From: an uncultured Selenomonadales bacterium
GTDB lineage: Bacteria > Bacillota > Negativicutes > DSM-1736 > Dendrosporobacteraceae
Length of the DNA: 64,000 nucleotides
Direction of reading: 5' to 3'
Assembly (NCBI GenBank): GCA_946407015.1
Contig: CAMJML010000001.1
Location: 1-64,000 of the forward strand
The number at the start of each line of letters is the position of its first letter. Within the stretch, counting starts at the first letter, position 1. Below, one piece after another: positions 50,941 to 59,527 of this stretch. The notes below the pieces were generated by a model, which was not told where the DNA came from, made no database searches, and saw only the letters and a program-made list of their open reading frames with translations. A program made the position numbers and the translations under genes.

Positions 50941-52107
50941 TTGCGTATCAAGGGTTCAAAGAAATTGTCCATTGGCTTGCTCGTAATCGCTGTTTTGCTT
51001 GGTTTTATGGTTGCACGCAGCGGGATATTGTCCAAGCCGCAAGTGACTGCCGCTCCGCAGACGGTAGTGGTAAAGGCGATGCAGGTAGTCACGAAGGATA
51101 CACCGGTTAGCCGTGAATTTGTGGGCCAGGTTAAAGCCAAGAGTGAAGTGAAAATCATGTCAAAAGTAGCCGGTAATGTTGTTGCGAAGATGGTCAATGG
51201 CGGCGATACTGTTTTTAAGGGCCAGCCTTTGTTCCAAATCGATAATAAGCAGTACCTTTCCGCGATTTATTCGGCTAAAGCAGCGCTGTTAAAATCGCAG
51301 ACAACACTGAACAATACACAAAAAGACGTGGTGCGCTATCAGAAACTGGCCACTGTAAAAGGGGTTGCCCAACAAACGGTAGATGCTTACGTAGCCCAGG
51401 CGGAAGAGGAAGCCGCCGCAGTGGAGGTTAGCCGGGCCGCCTTGCAACAGGCCATCGAGGATGAGCAGGATACCTTGATTGTTTCGCCCGTTGATGGCCG
51501 TATTGATGTGAATGATGTAAGTCTCGGGTATTATGTGGCAGCCGGTTCAACAACCATGGCCACGGTTTCCTCCATCAATCCGGTTTGGGTGCAGTTCAGC
51601 ATGAGCGAAACGGAATACCTGCATTTTATCCGTCAAGGCAATGGCTCACTGCCTGCCGAATTTAAGGAGCACCTGAAGCTTGTATTGAGCGACGGAACGG
51701 AATACCCGTTTATTGGCCGTGTAGAGCAAATCGACCAGGGCATCAACACCACTACCGGCACGATTACGATCAAAGCCAGCTTTGAGAACCCGCAAAACTA
51801 CTTGCTGCCAGGGATGTTTGCCCGGGTCGTGGTACAGGAAGGCGTGCGGCAGGGGGCTTTGCTGATTCCCCAGAAAGCGGTTAAGGAAGTGCTGGATAAT
51901 ACCTTTGTGGTCGTTGTAACTGATGATAACAAAGCCGAAAGCCGGCAAGTCAAGCTTGGCGACCGGATTGGCGATATGTGGTTAGTGGAGGAAGGCCTTA
52001 GCGGCACTGACCGGGTTATTGTGGAGGGAATCGATAAGGTAAAACAGGGAAATGCCCTGCAAGTAACCATGGTACAGCCGGATGCACAGACTCCGGCCCG
52101 GCAATAG
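50941..52107 (+). CDS. RND efflux periplasmic adaptor (MFP)
   Basis: A 388-residue membrane fusion protein of the HlyD/AcrA family. Start TTG 50941 behind GGGAGG. Residues 8-29 are a signal anchor (KLSIGLLVIAVLLGFMVARSG). Then come the lipoyl half-motifs (VKIMSKVAGNVVAKMVNGGDTVFKGQPLFQID and DTLIVSPVDGRIDVNDVSLG), a coiled-coil hairpin between them (about 110-190), and beta-barrel and membrane-proximal domains (AGSTTMATVSSINPVWVQFSMSE, GTITIKASFENPQNYLLPGM). It bridges the RND pump and TolC. The gene is 22 bases after the TolC gene and 13 bases before the RND gene. Confidence 0.94.
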   Translation: MRIKGSKKLSIGLLVIAVLLGFMVARSGILSKPQVTAAPQTVVVKAMQVVTKDTPVSREFVGQVKAKSEVKIMSKVAGNVVAKMVNGGDTVFKGQPLFQIDNKQYLSAIYSAKAALLKSQTTLNNTQKDVVRYQKLATVKGVAQQTVDAYVAQAEEEAAAVEVSRAALQQAIEDEQDTLIVSPVDGRIDVNDVSLGYYVAAGSTTMATVSSINPVWVQFSMSETEYLHFIRQGNGSLPAEFKEHLKLVLSDGTEYPFIGRVEQIDQGINTTTGTITIKASFENPQNYLLPGMFARVVVQEGVRQGALLIPQKAVKEVLDNTFVVVVTDDNKAESRQVKLGDRIGDMWLVEEGLSGTDRVIVEGIDKVKQGNALQVTMVQPDAQTPARQ

Positions 52108-52120
52108 GGGGCGTTGGTAT

Positions 52121-55100
52121 ATGGCTGATTTCTTTATTAACCGCCCGGTTTTCGCCATTGTGTTATCGATCATTATTACCTTATTGGGTACAACGGCCGC
52201 CTTTACTTTGCCGGTCGCCCAGTACCCGCAGATTTCGCCGCCAACCATTTCAGTCAGCACCTCCTATCAGGGGGCTAATGCCGATGTTGTTGACCAAACC
52301 GTGGCCCAGGTGATTGAAGAACAGATCAATGGAGTGGAAGACATGGTTTATATGTCTTCTACCAGTACCGACTCCGGCTCTTATTCACTGAGCATTCAGT
52401 TTGAGACCGGGAAGGACTCGGATACGGCAGCGGTACAGGCACAGAACCGGGTTGCGCAGGCCACGGCCTCTTTGCCCGGTACGGTGCAGACTACTGGGGT
52501 TACCACCCGCAAATCCTCGCAGGATATGTCGTTGATTTTTACGCTCTGGTCACCTACCGATAGTTATGATGCCAATTTCCTAAAAAACTATGGCAGTATT
52601 TATCTGATTGATGATATCAAACGGGTTAATGGTGTCGGTGAAGTATCGGCCTTTGGCTCCGATTATAGTATGCGGATCTGGCTGCAGCCGGAAAAAATGG
52701 CCCAGTTGGGGATTGCCGTCAGTGAAGTGACGGCCGCAATTGAAGCGCAAAACGTGCAGGCGGCAGCAGGGGCCTTTGGCAAAATGCCGACAGTGTCTGA
52801 GCAGCAATTTCAATATACGGCCAAGGTTAAAGGCCGTCTCACCGATCAAAAAGAGTTTGAAAATATTATCGTCCGCTCGCAGGCCGATGCTTCCTTCGTC
52901 CGGATTAAGGATATCGCCCGGGTGGAATTGGGCAGTAAGCAATATGACTTTAACAGCTTAATGAATAGTAAGGTGGCAGCAGGGTTTGCCGTTAAGCTAA
53001 CCAGTGATGCCAATGCCTTAGAGACGATTAGTAAGGTGAAAGCCGTATTGGAAAAGGCCGCGAAGAATTTCCCCGGTGATATGGAATATAAAGTGGTTGT
53101 TGATAATACCGAGTTTGTGCGTGAATCGATGCAGGAGGTTGTCAAAACCTTTGCCGAGGCACTCCTGCTGGTTGTGATTGTGGTGTTTCTATTCCTGCAA
53201 AGCTGGCGGGCTACGCTGATTCCGCTGCTGGCCATCCCGGTGTCGCTGCTGGGTACCTTTGCCGCTTTTAGTGCCCTGGGTTTTACCATCAATACACTGA
53301 CGTTATTCGCGATGGTGCTGGCCATCGGTTTGGTTGTTGATGATGCGATTGTGGTGATTGAGGCAGTTGAGTATCATATGCGCTATTCCGGACTGTCCCC
53401 GCTAGACGCCACCAGGCGTGCCATGAGCGAGGTTTCCGGCCCGGTGGTTGCGATTGCGTTCGTATTGGCGTCGGTATTTATTCCGGTGGCTTTTTTTGGC
53501 GGGACGACAGGCATTTTATACAAACAATTTGCCTTAACCATTGTGGTATCGATGGCTTTGTCCGCCATTGTGGCCCTGTCGCTGACACCGGCTCTGTGCG
53601 TGCTGCTGCTTAAACCTCATGATCCCCAGGCGCACAGCGGTTTATTGGCCAGGTTTTTCCGGGCGTTCAATCAATGGTTTGAACGGGGGATTGCGCAGTA
53701 CGGGGAGCGGCTGGGCCAGATGATTCCCCAGGCGCGGCTGTGCCTGGTGCTGCTGTCCGTCTTACTTATCCTGACCGGCGGGTTATATCAAGCGGTACCG
53801 TCCTCCTTTGTGCCTGATGAAGATCAGGGTTACTATATTACGGCGATTACGCTGCCGGAAGCATCCAGCCTGAACCGGACCATTGAGGTTATGCGGCAAT
53901 TTACGGAAACGGTAAGTGCCCAGTCCGGCGTGCTGAATATTATGTCGCTGTCCGGGATGGATATCCTGGGGGGCGGCACCAAGACGAATGCCGGAGCCAT
54001 GTTTATTTCCCTTGATCCCTGGAGCGAGCGGCAAAAGCCTGAATTGCAGGTAAAAGCCGAAATCATGCAGACGTTGCAGAGCGGAGCACAATTTCCGGAA
54101 GGCTCGGTCGTTTCCTTTGCTCCCTCCGGTCTGCCGGGGCTGGGGATGGTCGGAGGCTTTACTTTGATGCTGGAGGACCGGAGCGGCGGGTCGTTAGCTG
54201 AGCTTGAAAGCATGGCTCAAAAATTCGTGGCAGCCGCCAAAGAAAGGCCGGAGGTTGGTTCGATTACGTCTACCTTCAAAGCCAGTACACCAGGCTATGA
54301 ATTTGAGGTAGACCGGGAAAAGGCCGAGCAGTTGGGGGTGGCTCTTGACGATGTGTTTACGGCCTTGCAGGTATTCCTGGGCGGTACTCAGGTCAATGAT
54401 TTCAACAAATTTGGCCGTTCTTACAAGGTTATGGTGCAGGCCGAACCATCCTTCCGCAGTGATGTGAACGCCATACGCTACCTCTATGTAAAAAGTGCCA
54501 ATGATACGATGGTGCCGCTGAATACGCTCCTTAACCCGAAAAAGGTTAATGCGCCCACGATCATTACCCGATTTAATGGGGTGAAGGCGATTCAGATCAA
54601 CGGCACCCAGGCTTCCGGGTATAGTTCCGGTCAGGCAATGACCGCCCTGGAAGAGGTCGCCGAGCAAACTCTGGACAATGGCTATACCTATGAATGGTCC
54701 GGTCAAAGCCGGGAGGAAAAACTCTCCGGTTCCCGGGCGCCGATTGTGTTTGGCATGGCGATCGTTTTTGTCTTTTTATGTCTGGCCGCTTTATATGAGA
54801 GCTGGAGCGTTCCCTTTGCGGTGCTGCTTTCAGTGCCAACAGGCGTTTTTGGGGCTTTCCTGTTCCAGTATGTGCGCAATTTAGAAAACAGTGTCTATAT
54901 GCAAATTGGGTTAGTTATGCTGATTGGCTTGGCTGCGAAAAATGGGATATTAATTGTTGAGTTTGCTAAAGTCAGGGTTGATAAAGGCATGGATCCGGTT
55001 AAAGCGGCCATTGAAGCGGCCAAGACCCGTCTGCGGCCGATTCTTATGACCTCGCTGGCCTTTATTATTGGCTGCGTTCCTTTAGTTGTGGCGACAGGTG

Positions 55101-55240
55101 CCGGTGCCGGTGCCCGGAATTCTATGGGGACAGCCGTTGTGGGCGGTATGTTTACCGCGACAGCGCTGGGAATATTCTTAATTCCTGTTTTGTTTGTCGT
55201 GGTTGAAGCCATAACAAAAAGGCGGGAGAACGGGCGCTAG
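52121..55240 (+). CDS. RND efflux transporter, HAE1 (AcrB-like)
   Basis: A 1039-residue inner-membrane proton antiporter of the HAE1 group. ATG 52121 is chosen because the protein then opens with MADFFINRPVFAIVLSIII, the family norm; the site is GGGGGC. Helix 4 carries the proton-relay Asp pair in GLVVDDAIVVIE, and helix 10 the Lys in LAAKNGILIVEFAK. The two large porter domains (with QNRVAQATASLP and EVDREKAEQLGVAL) and the trimer loop are complete. It pumps drugs, bile-type compounds or solvents; its substrate profile cannot be read. With the two upstream genes it makes a full tripartite pump under the MarR regulator. Confidence 0.96.
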   Translation: MADFFINRPVFAIVLSIIITLLGTTAAFTLPVAQYPQISPPTISVSTSYQGANADVVDQTVAQVIEEQINGVEDMVYMSSTSTDSGSYSLSIQFETGKDSDTAAVQAQNRVAQATASLPGTVQTTGVTTRKSSQDMSLIFTLWSPTDSYDANFLKNYGSIYLIDDIKRVNGVGEVSAFGSDYSMRIWLQPEKMAQLGIAVSEVTAAIEAQNVQAAAGAFGKMPTVSEQQFQYTAKVKGRLTDQKEFENIIVRSQADASFVRIKDIARVELGSKQYDFNSLMNSKVAAGFAVKLTSDANALETISKVKAVLEKAAKNFPGDMEYKVVVDNTEFVRESMQEVVKTFAEALLLVVIVVFLFLQSWRATLIPLLAIPVSLLGTFAAFSALGFTINTLTLFAMVLAIGLVVDDAIVVIEAVEYHMRYSGLSPLDATRRAMSEVSGPVVAIAFVLASVFIPVAFFGGTTGILYKQFALTIVVSMALSAIVALSLTPALCVLLLKPHDPQAHSGLLARFFRAFNQWFERGIAQYGERLGQMIPQARLCLVLLSVLLILTGGLYQAVPSSFVPDEDQGYYITAITLPEASSLNRTIEVMRQFTETVSAQSGVLNIMSLSGMDILGGGTKTNAGAMFISLDPWSERQKPELQVKAEIMQTLQSGAQFPEGSVVSFAPSGLPGLGMVGGFTLMLEDRSGGSLAELESMAQKFVAAAKERPEVGSITSTFKASTPGYEFEVDREKAEQLGVALDDVFTALQVFLGGTQVNDFNKFGRSYKVMVQAEPSFRSDVNAIRYLYVKSANDTMVPLNTLLNPKKVNAPTIITRFNGVKAIQINGTQASGYSSGQAMTALEEVAEQTLDNGYTYEWSGQSREEKLSGSRAPIVFGMAIVFVFLCLAALYESWSVPFAVLLSVPTGVFGAFLFQYVRNLENSVYMQIGLVMLIGLAAKNGILIVEFAKVRVDKGMDPVKAAIEAAKTRLRPILMTSLAFIIGCVPLVVATGAGAGARNSMGTAVVGGMFTATALGIFLIPVLFVVVEAITKRRENGR

Positions 55241-55717
55241 ATGTTTGTTTGCCTTCATGTAAAAAGTATACTGGCATAGTGCGCGGAAAATAATCCTTCG
55301 CTTAATCCTATGTCGGTAAATCCTGCCGCCGAACCTGGTGTTGCCTGCGGGGCTGACTGTGTTAAAAGGAGGGCTCTTTGACAGGAATACTTGCTTAAGC
55401 AATTTGCTAAGTCAACAGAACTGTCTCCCCCCCGTGATACAGTTACATCAGATGCGGACAGATGATCTAATTTAGCCGTAAATTTAGTTGGTTCGCCTAT
55501 TTAATAAGGATACATCAAAATTGAGAGCCAGGTTCTTGTCATTCAATGACAAGAACCTGGCTCTTTTTCATTCAATCACTGTAAGCAAATACGACATAAA
55601 CTGACATATCACACACAAATAACATATTTATCCCATAATCTTTCCAAAATGTTTTTTTAATATGGAGCTAGCTCCTATTTAATATTGGGCTAAATCAAAT
55701 TTGAGAGGATGAAAAAG
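55241..55717. other. 476-base gene-free region between the pump and flagellar genes
   Basis: Contains the RND-operon terminator at 55525-55568. Before it, AAAAGGAGGG (55364-55373) is a strong Shine-Dalgarno followed at 55378 by TTG and only a 6-codon frame (MTGILA), perhaps the end of a lost gene. After the terminator, an AT-rich stretch to 55701 precedes flgD; I see no clear sigma-28 promoter (TAAA-N15-GCCGATAA type). Confidence 0.4.
55525..55568 (+). terminator. terminator before the flagellar cluster
   Basis: 19-bp perfect stem (55525-55543 with 55545-55563) with a very tight turn and TTTTTC tail. Confidence 0.85.
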
Positions 55718-56515
55718 GTGAGCACAAATCCAGTGAATGGAACGGATTGGTGGAAGAATCCAAATGATTACGGAAACAACCGTAAAACGGGTAACGAGAT
55801 GGATGCGGATAGCTTTCTGCAGCTACTGGCGACCGAATTGAAATACCAGGACCCTATGAATCCAACGAGCAATACCGAGTTTGTTGCTCAGATGGCACAA
55901 TTCAATTCATTGCAGCGGATGGAAGAAATGAGTAAAAGCATGGATTCTGTTAAAGCTTATGGCCTTATCGGCAAAGTGGTCAGCTACATGACGACCGATG
56001 AAAGTGGCAAGCAGGTTATCGAGTTTGGCATAGTCCAGACCGCGTTTACCCAAGCCGGGGAAGCCTATGTTACGGTGAATGGCAAAGAAATCAATTTGAA
56101 AAATGTCGTTGAGGTAGGAGATTCGCCGTCCAAACCAATTGGTGAATTGGCAAAACTGGTTGGAATGAACTGCAAAGGGTATCTTGTTGACCGAGAAACC
56201 GGTGACAGCGTTTCAGTCAGAGGACTGGTTAAGTCAGTGCGTAAAGATGCCGGACAAGACTATGCTGTCATGGATGACGTCGAAGTCGAAATTGATTCCA
56301 TTAAGTCGTCCGACTATAGCAGTTCAGAGGACAAATATCAATATTTACAAGATCATATCGGTAAAGAGGTGACCGTGACGATTAAAGATCCGGCCACCGG
56401 TAAAACAACGACCGTTAAGGGAACCGTCGAGTCTGTTACAAATACGGATGGCAAGATCCAGGCAGTTCTGGATGGGGTCGATGTTCCCGCTAATTTAATT
56501 TATAGTGCTTCCTGA
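55718..56515 (+). CDS. flgD: flagellar hook assembly protein FlgD
   Basis: A 265-residue hook-capping protein. The FlgD N-terminal signature is clear: DADSFLQLLATELKYQDPMNPTSNTEFVAQMAQFNSLQRM (residues ~28-67). The C-terminal half is built of small beta domains (KVVSYMTTDESGKQVIEFGIV; KEVTVTIKDPATGKTTTVKG), of the FlgD Tudor-like type, with one extra copy compared with the short FlgDs. GTG 55718 is preferred: GAGAGGA is 9 bases before it, whereas ATG 55709 follows directly on the site. It caps the growing hook and is released. First gene of a hook cluster flgD-flgE-flgK-flgK-flgL. Confidence 0.93.
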   Translation: MSTNPVNGTDWWKNPNDYGNNRKTGNEMDADSFLQLLATELKYQDPMNPTSNTEFVAQMAQFNSLQRMEEMSKSMDSVKAYGLIGKVVSYMTTDESGKQVIEFGIVQTAFTQAGEAYVTVNGKEINLKNVVEVGDSPSKPIGELAKLVGMNCKGYLVDRETGDSVSVRGLVKSVRKDAGQDYAVMDDVEVEIDSIKSSDYSSSEDKYQYLQDHIGKEVTVTIKDPATGKTTTVKGTVESVTNTDGKIQAVLDGVDVPANLIYSAS

Positions 56516-56615
56516 TATTAAAACACAGATTCATTCGGCCGGACCCATCGCGGGAGGCTGGTCTATTTCCGACCGACAGAAGAAATAGATTCAATTGTAA
56601 TAGGGGGTACTTGTT

Positions 56616-57977
56616 ATGATGAAGTCCATGTATTCAGGGATATCCGGCCTTAGAGCACAGCAGATCAAGCTTGATGTGATTGGCAATAATATTGCGAATG
56701 TCAATACACTTGGCTATAAAGCGCAGCGGGTAACCTTTAGCGATATTTTCAGTCAAACCCTGGGCGGAGCATCGGCCCCTGATGGAAATATGGGAGGAGT
56801 CAATCCCAAGCAGGTAGGGCTTGGTGCAAAAATTTCCAGTATTGATACATTAATGACTCCAGGAGGACCGCAATATACGGGGAACCCGCTGGATCTTTCG
56901 ATTAGCGGGAATGGTTTTTTTATTGTGCAGGGTGGACGGCGGGGTGATTACCAGTTTACCCGTGCCGGTAATTTCGGAGTAGATAAAGCCGGAAATCTAA
57001 CGGTTGGAGGTATGCAGATTTGCGGTTGGCAGGATTACGGCGGTAAGCGGCAGGCCGATGGATCGTATGTCTACGACACCCAAACACCGGTTGAACCGAT
57101 CAATTTATTTAGCGATCGCTATAACGGCAATAAACGCATTATTGCACCGAAAGCAACGACGCAAGCCAAGTTTGGCGGGAACTTAGATCCGGCTAAAACG
57201 GTCAAAGGGACTGCCCTTGATGATATTGGCACACCGCCGTCGCCGGCGGATTATACCGGTACTATGACAGCTTATGATGCTATGGGCAATAGCTATGAGG
57301 TTCAAGTCAAGTTTTCCAAATGCTATGTCGATTCAACAGACGCGGATAATCCGGTTACCTCTTGGTATTGGGAAGCAAAATCAGCCGACTCCAATCTTGG
57401 TGTAACTGCAAGCGGATATATTAAATTCGACAAAGACGGAAAAATTGTAAGCGGTGACGCAGACTTTAACGAAAAGCCGGGTATCACACTAACCCCGCAA
57501 GGGGATAAAGCGGCCGCTGCCCCGTTTTCAGTCAGCCTGGATTTCTCCGGTATTTCAACCTATAACAGCAGCGGCAGCAATGAAATCAAAGCTTCTGATG
57601 TAGACGGATATGCGGCCGGTGATTTGGATGATATCAGCATTGGCGATGATGGTGTGATTACGGGTATCTATAGTAATGGCCAGAAGCAGCCACTGGGGAT
57701 GCTGGCACTGGCGAATTTTGATAATCCGGCCGGTCTGGAAAAAATCGGGGATAATTTATATGTGCCAACTGTCAATTCGGGCGATTTTAAGGGCGGTTTT
57801 AAACCGGGTGAAGGTGGTACAAGCAGGGTCAATTCAGGCAATCTCGAGATGTCTAATGTTGATTTGGCTGAACAATTCAGCGAGATGATGATCACCCAAA
57901 GAGCCTATCAGGCAAACAGCAAGGTGATTACGGCTGCCGACCAAATCCTTCAGGATCTGATTAATATGGTCAGGTAG
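56616..57977 (+). CDS. flgE: flagellar hook protein FlgE
   Basis: A 453-residue rod/hook-family structural protein. The N-terminal rod motif MYSGISGLRAQQIKLDVIGNNIANVNTLGYKAQRVTFSDI and the C-terminal LSNVDLAEQFSEMMITQRAYQANSKVITAADQILQ-like end, both flagellar-axial signatures, enclose two beta-rich middle domains (FSVSLDFSGIST...). The length is in the FlgE range and above that of FlgG (~260). Axial subunits are exported by the flagellar type III system without a cleaved signal. ATG 56616 follows AATAGGGGG. It lies 100 bases after flgD and 40 before the first flgK. Confidence 0.93.
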   Translation: MMKSMYSGISGLRAQQIKLDVIGNNIANVNTLGYKAQRVTFSDIFSQTLGGASAPDGNMGGVNPKQVGLGAKISSIDTLMTPGGPQYTGNPLDLSISGNGFFIVQGGRRGDYQFTRAGNFGVDKAGNLTVGGMQICGWQDYGGKRQADGSYVYDTQTPVEPINLFSDRYNGNKRIIAPKATTQAKFGGNLDPAKTVKGTALDDIGTPPSPADYTGTMTAYDAMGNSYEVQVKFSKCYVDSTDADNPVTSWYWEAKSADSNLGVTASGYIKFDKDGKIVSGDADFNEKPGITLTPQGDKAAAAPFSVSLDFSGISTYNSSGSNEIKASDVDGYAAGDLDDISIGDDGVITGIYSNGQKQPLGMLALANFDNPAGLEKIGDNLYVPTVNSGDFKGGFKPGEGGTSRVNSGNLEMSNVDLAEQFSEMMITQRAYQANSKVITAADQILQDLINMVR

Positions 57978-58017
57978 GCAGGGAAATTCGCTTTGCAGGT
58001 AAGGAAGTGAGAAGCAA

Positions 58018-59499
58018 ATGGGATCATACTTTGGCTTGTATAGCATCGCTGTCTCAGGCATGCAGGTTAATCAAGCCGGACTTGCAACAACCAGCCATAA
58101 TATTTCTAATGTCAATACGAATGGCTTTTCCCGTCAGCGGGTGGCAGGCAAGGAAGCTCATATTCCGGGACTGGGACTCAGCGCTACCGGAAGAGGGGTT
58201 GGGTTGCAGGAAATACGGCAGGCCCGCAATGAGTTCTTAGATCAAACCTACCGGCGGCAAAATAGCAAGGGCAGCTACTGGCTGCAAAAAAGTTCAACCC
58301 TGATGCAAATGGAGCAGACGCTGGGGGATTTTAATTCCGGCAGTGAGGCTCATACAGGCTTGCAACAGAGTGTGCAAGATTTTACGAATGCCTGGGACGA
58401 ATTAAAGAAACACCCGGATAGCCTTAGTGCCCGCAGTGCATTGCGCGGTTATGGGATGGCTTTGCTAGACATCTTCAGCCATATGGATCAGCAGTTACAA
58501 GACTTGCAGCAAGATGCCGGTTTACGCATCAAGGATGCGGTCCAGGGCCTCAATGATAAGGCACAGCAAGTGGCTAAGCTTAATGCTGAAATTTTTCGCT
58601 TAGAGGCTGCCGGCACACAGGCTGGGGATTTACGTGACCAGAGAAATCTACTGTTGGATGAAATGTCCGGGATAGCGGATATTAGTGTGAATGAGCAGGC
58701 CAATGGTGTATTGACGGTCAGTCTGGGCGGTGTTCCCTTGGTCAATGGTGATCAGGCTCATCTTCTGCAGGCCGCCGGCGACGGGTCGTTGCAGCGTCCG
58801 CTAAAAATCCAATGGTCGGATCGCAAGGAAGAGGCGAATATATCGGGTGGCAGCCTGCTGGCTCTCATGCAAGATGCCGATCAAAGCAATATACAAGATA
58901 TCAACCCGGCTGAGCTGCCGTTTAACTTTAAGCCAAGCGCCGACAACTCCATTAGTGACTTGCGACAAGGGCTCAATGACCTACTTACCACAATTGTAAC
59001 CAAGCTGAACGATTTGCACAGCTCCGGCTTCGGGCTTGATGGCAGCACAGGCACCGCATTTTTTGTTGCAGCAGACCCGGGTAAACCGATCAGCATCAGC
59101 AATGTGAAGGTTAATCCGGCACTTGATGATTTGAACAAAATTGCAGCTGCCGGATCAGCGGCTGACTTGCCGGGCGGCTGTACGGTTGCTGAGAGTATCT
59201 ATGAGCTGCTGACAGAGGATAAGTGCTTCCAGTTTGATGGGGCCACGATGAATTTAAATAGTTTTTACCAATCCATTGTCAGTTGGATCGGAACGGCCAG
59301 CGAACATGCCGGTGGTTCTGCAGATACACAGGACAAGCTGGTCCTGCAGCTGGACAGTCAACGCAAATCGGTGGCTGCGGTCTCTTTGGATGAGGAAACC
59401 GCAGCGATGATTCAGTACCAACGCATTTACAGTGCAAATGCCAAGGTGTTGAGCACCCTTGACAGTCTGCTTGGAGATCTCATCAGGGAGCTAGGCTAG
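58018..59499 (+). CDS. flgK: flagellar hook-associated protein FlgK, copy 1
   Basis: A 493-residue hook-associated protein 1. It opens with the flagellar N-terminal motif GLYSIAVSGMQVNQAGLATTSHNISNVNTNGFSRQRV (residues ~6-43), has coiled segments (about 160-210, LNDKAQQVAKLNAEIFRLEAAGTQAGDLRDQRNLLLDEM, the FlgK mark), and ends with LDEETAAMIQYQRIYSANAKVLSTLDSLLGDLI, the C-terminal HAP1 motif. AAGGAAG stands before ATG 58018. It forms the junction between hook and filament. A second FlgK-type gene follows after 28 bases. Confidence 0.92.
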   Translation: MGSYFGLYSIAVSGMQVNQAGLATTSHNISNVNTNGFSRQRVAGKEAHIPGLGLSATGRGVGLQEIRQARNEFLDQTYRRQNSKGSYWLQKSSTLMQMEQTLGDFNSGSEAHTGLQQSVQDFTNAWDELKKHPDSLSARSALRGYGMALLDIFSHMDQQLQDLQQDAGLRIKDAVQGLNDKAQQVAKLNAEIFRLEAAGTQAGDLRDQRNLLLDEMSGIADISVNEQANGVLTVSLGGVPLVNGDQAHLLQAAGDGSLQRPLKIQWSDRKEEANISGGSLLALMQDADQSNIQDINPAELPFNFKPSADNSISDLRQGLNDLLTTIVTKLNDLHSSGFGLDGSTGTAFFVAADPGKPISISNVKVNPALDDLNKIAAAGSAADLPGGCTVAESIYELLTEDKCFQFDGATMNLNSFYQSIVSWIGTASEHAGGSADTQDKLVLQLDSQRKSVAAVSLDEETAAMIQYQRIYSANAKVLSTLDSLLGDLIRELG

Positions 59500-59527
59500 G
59501 AGGCAGAAAGGAGCGTATGGACTTATT

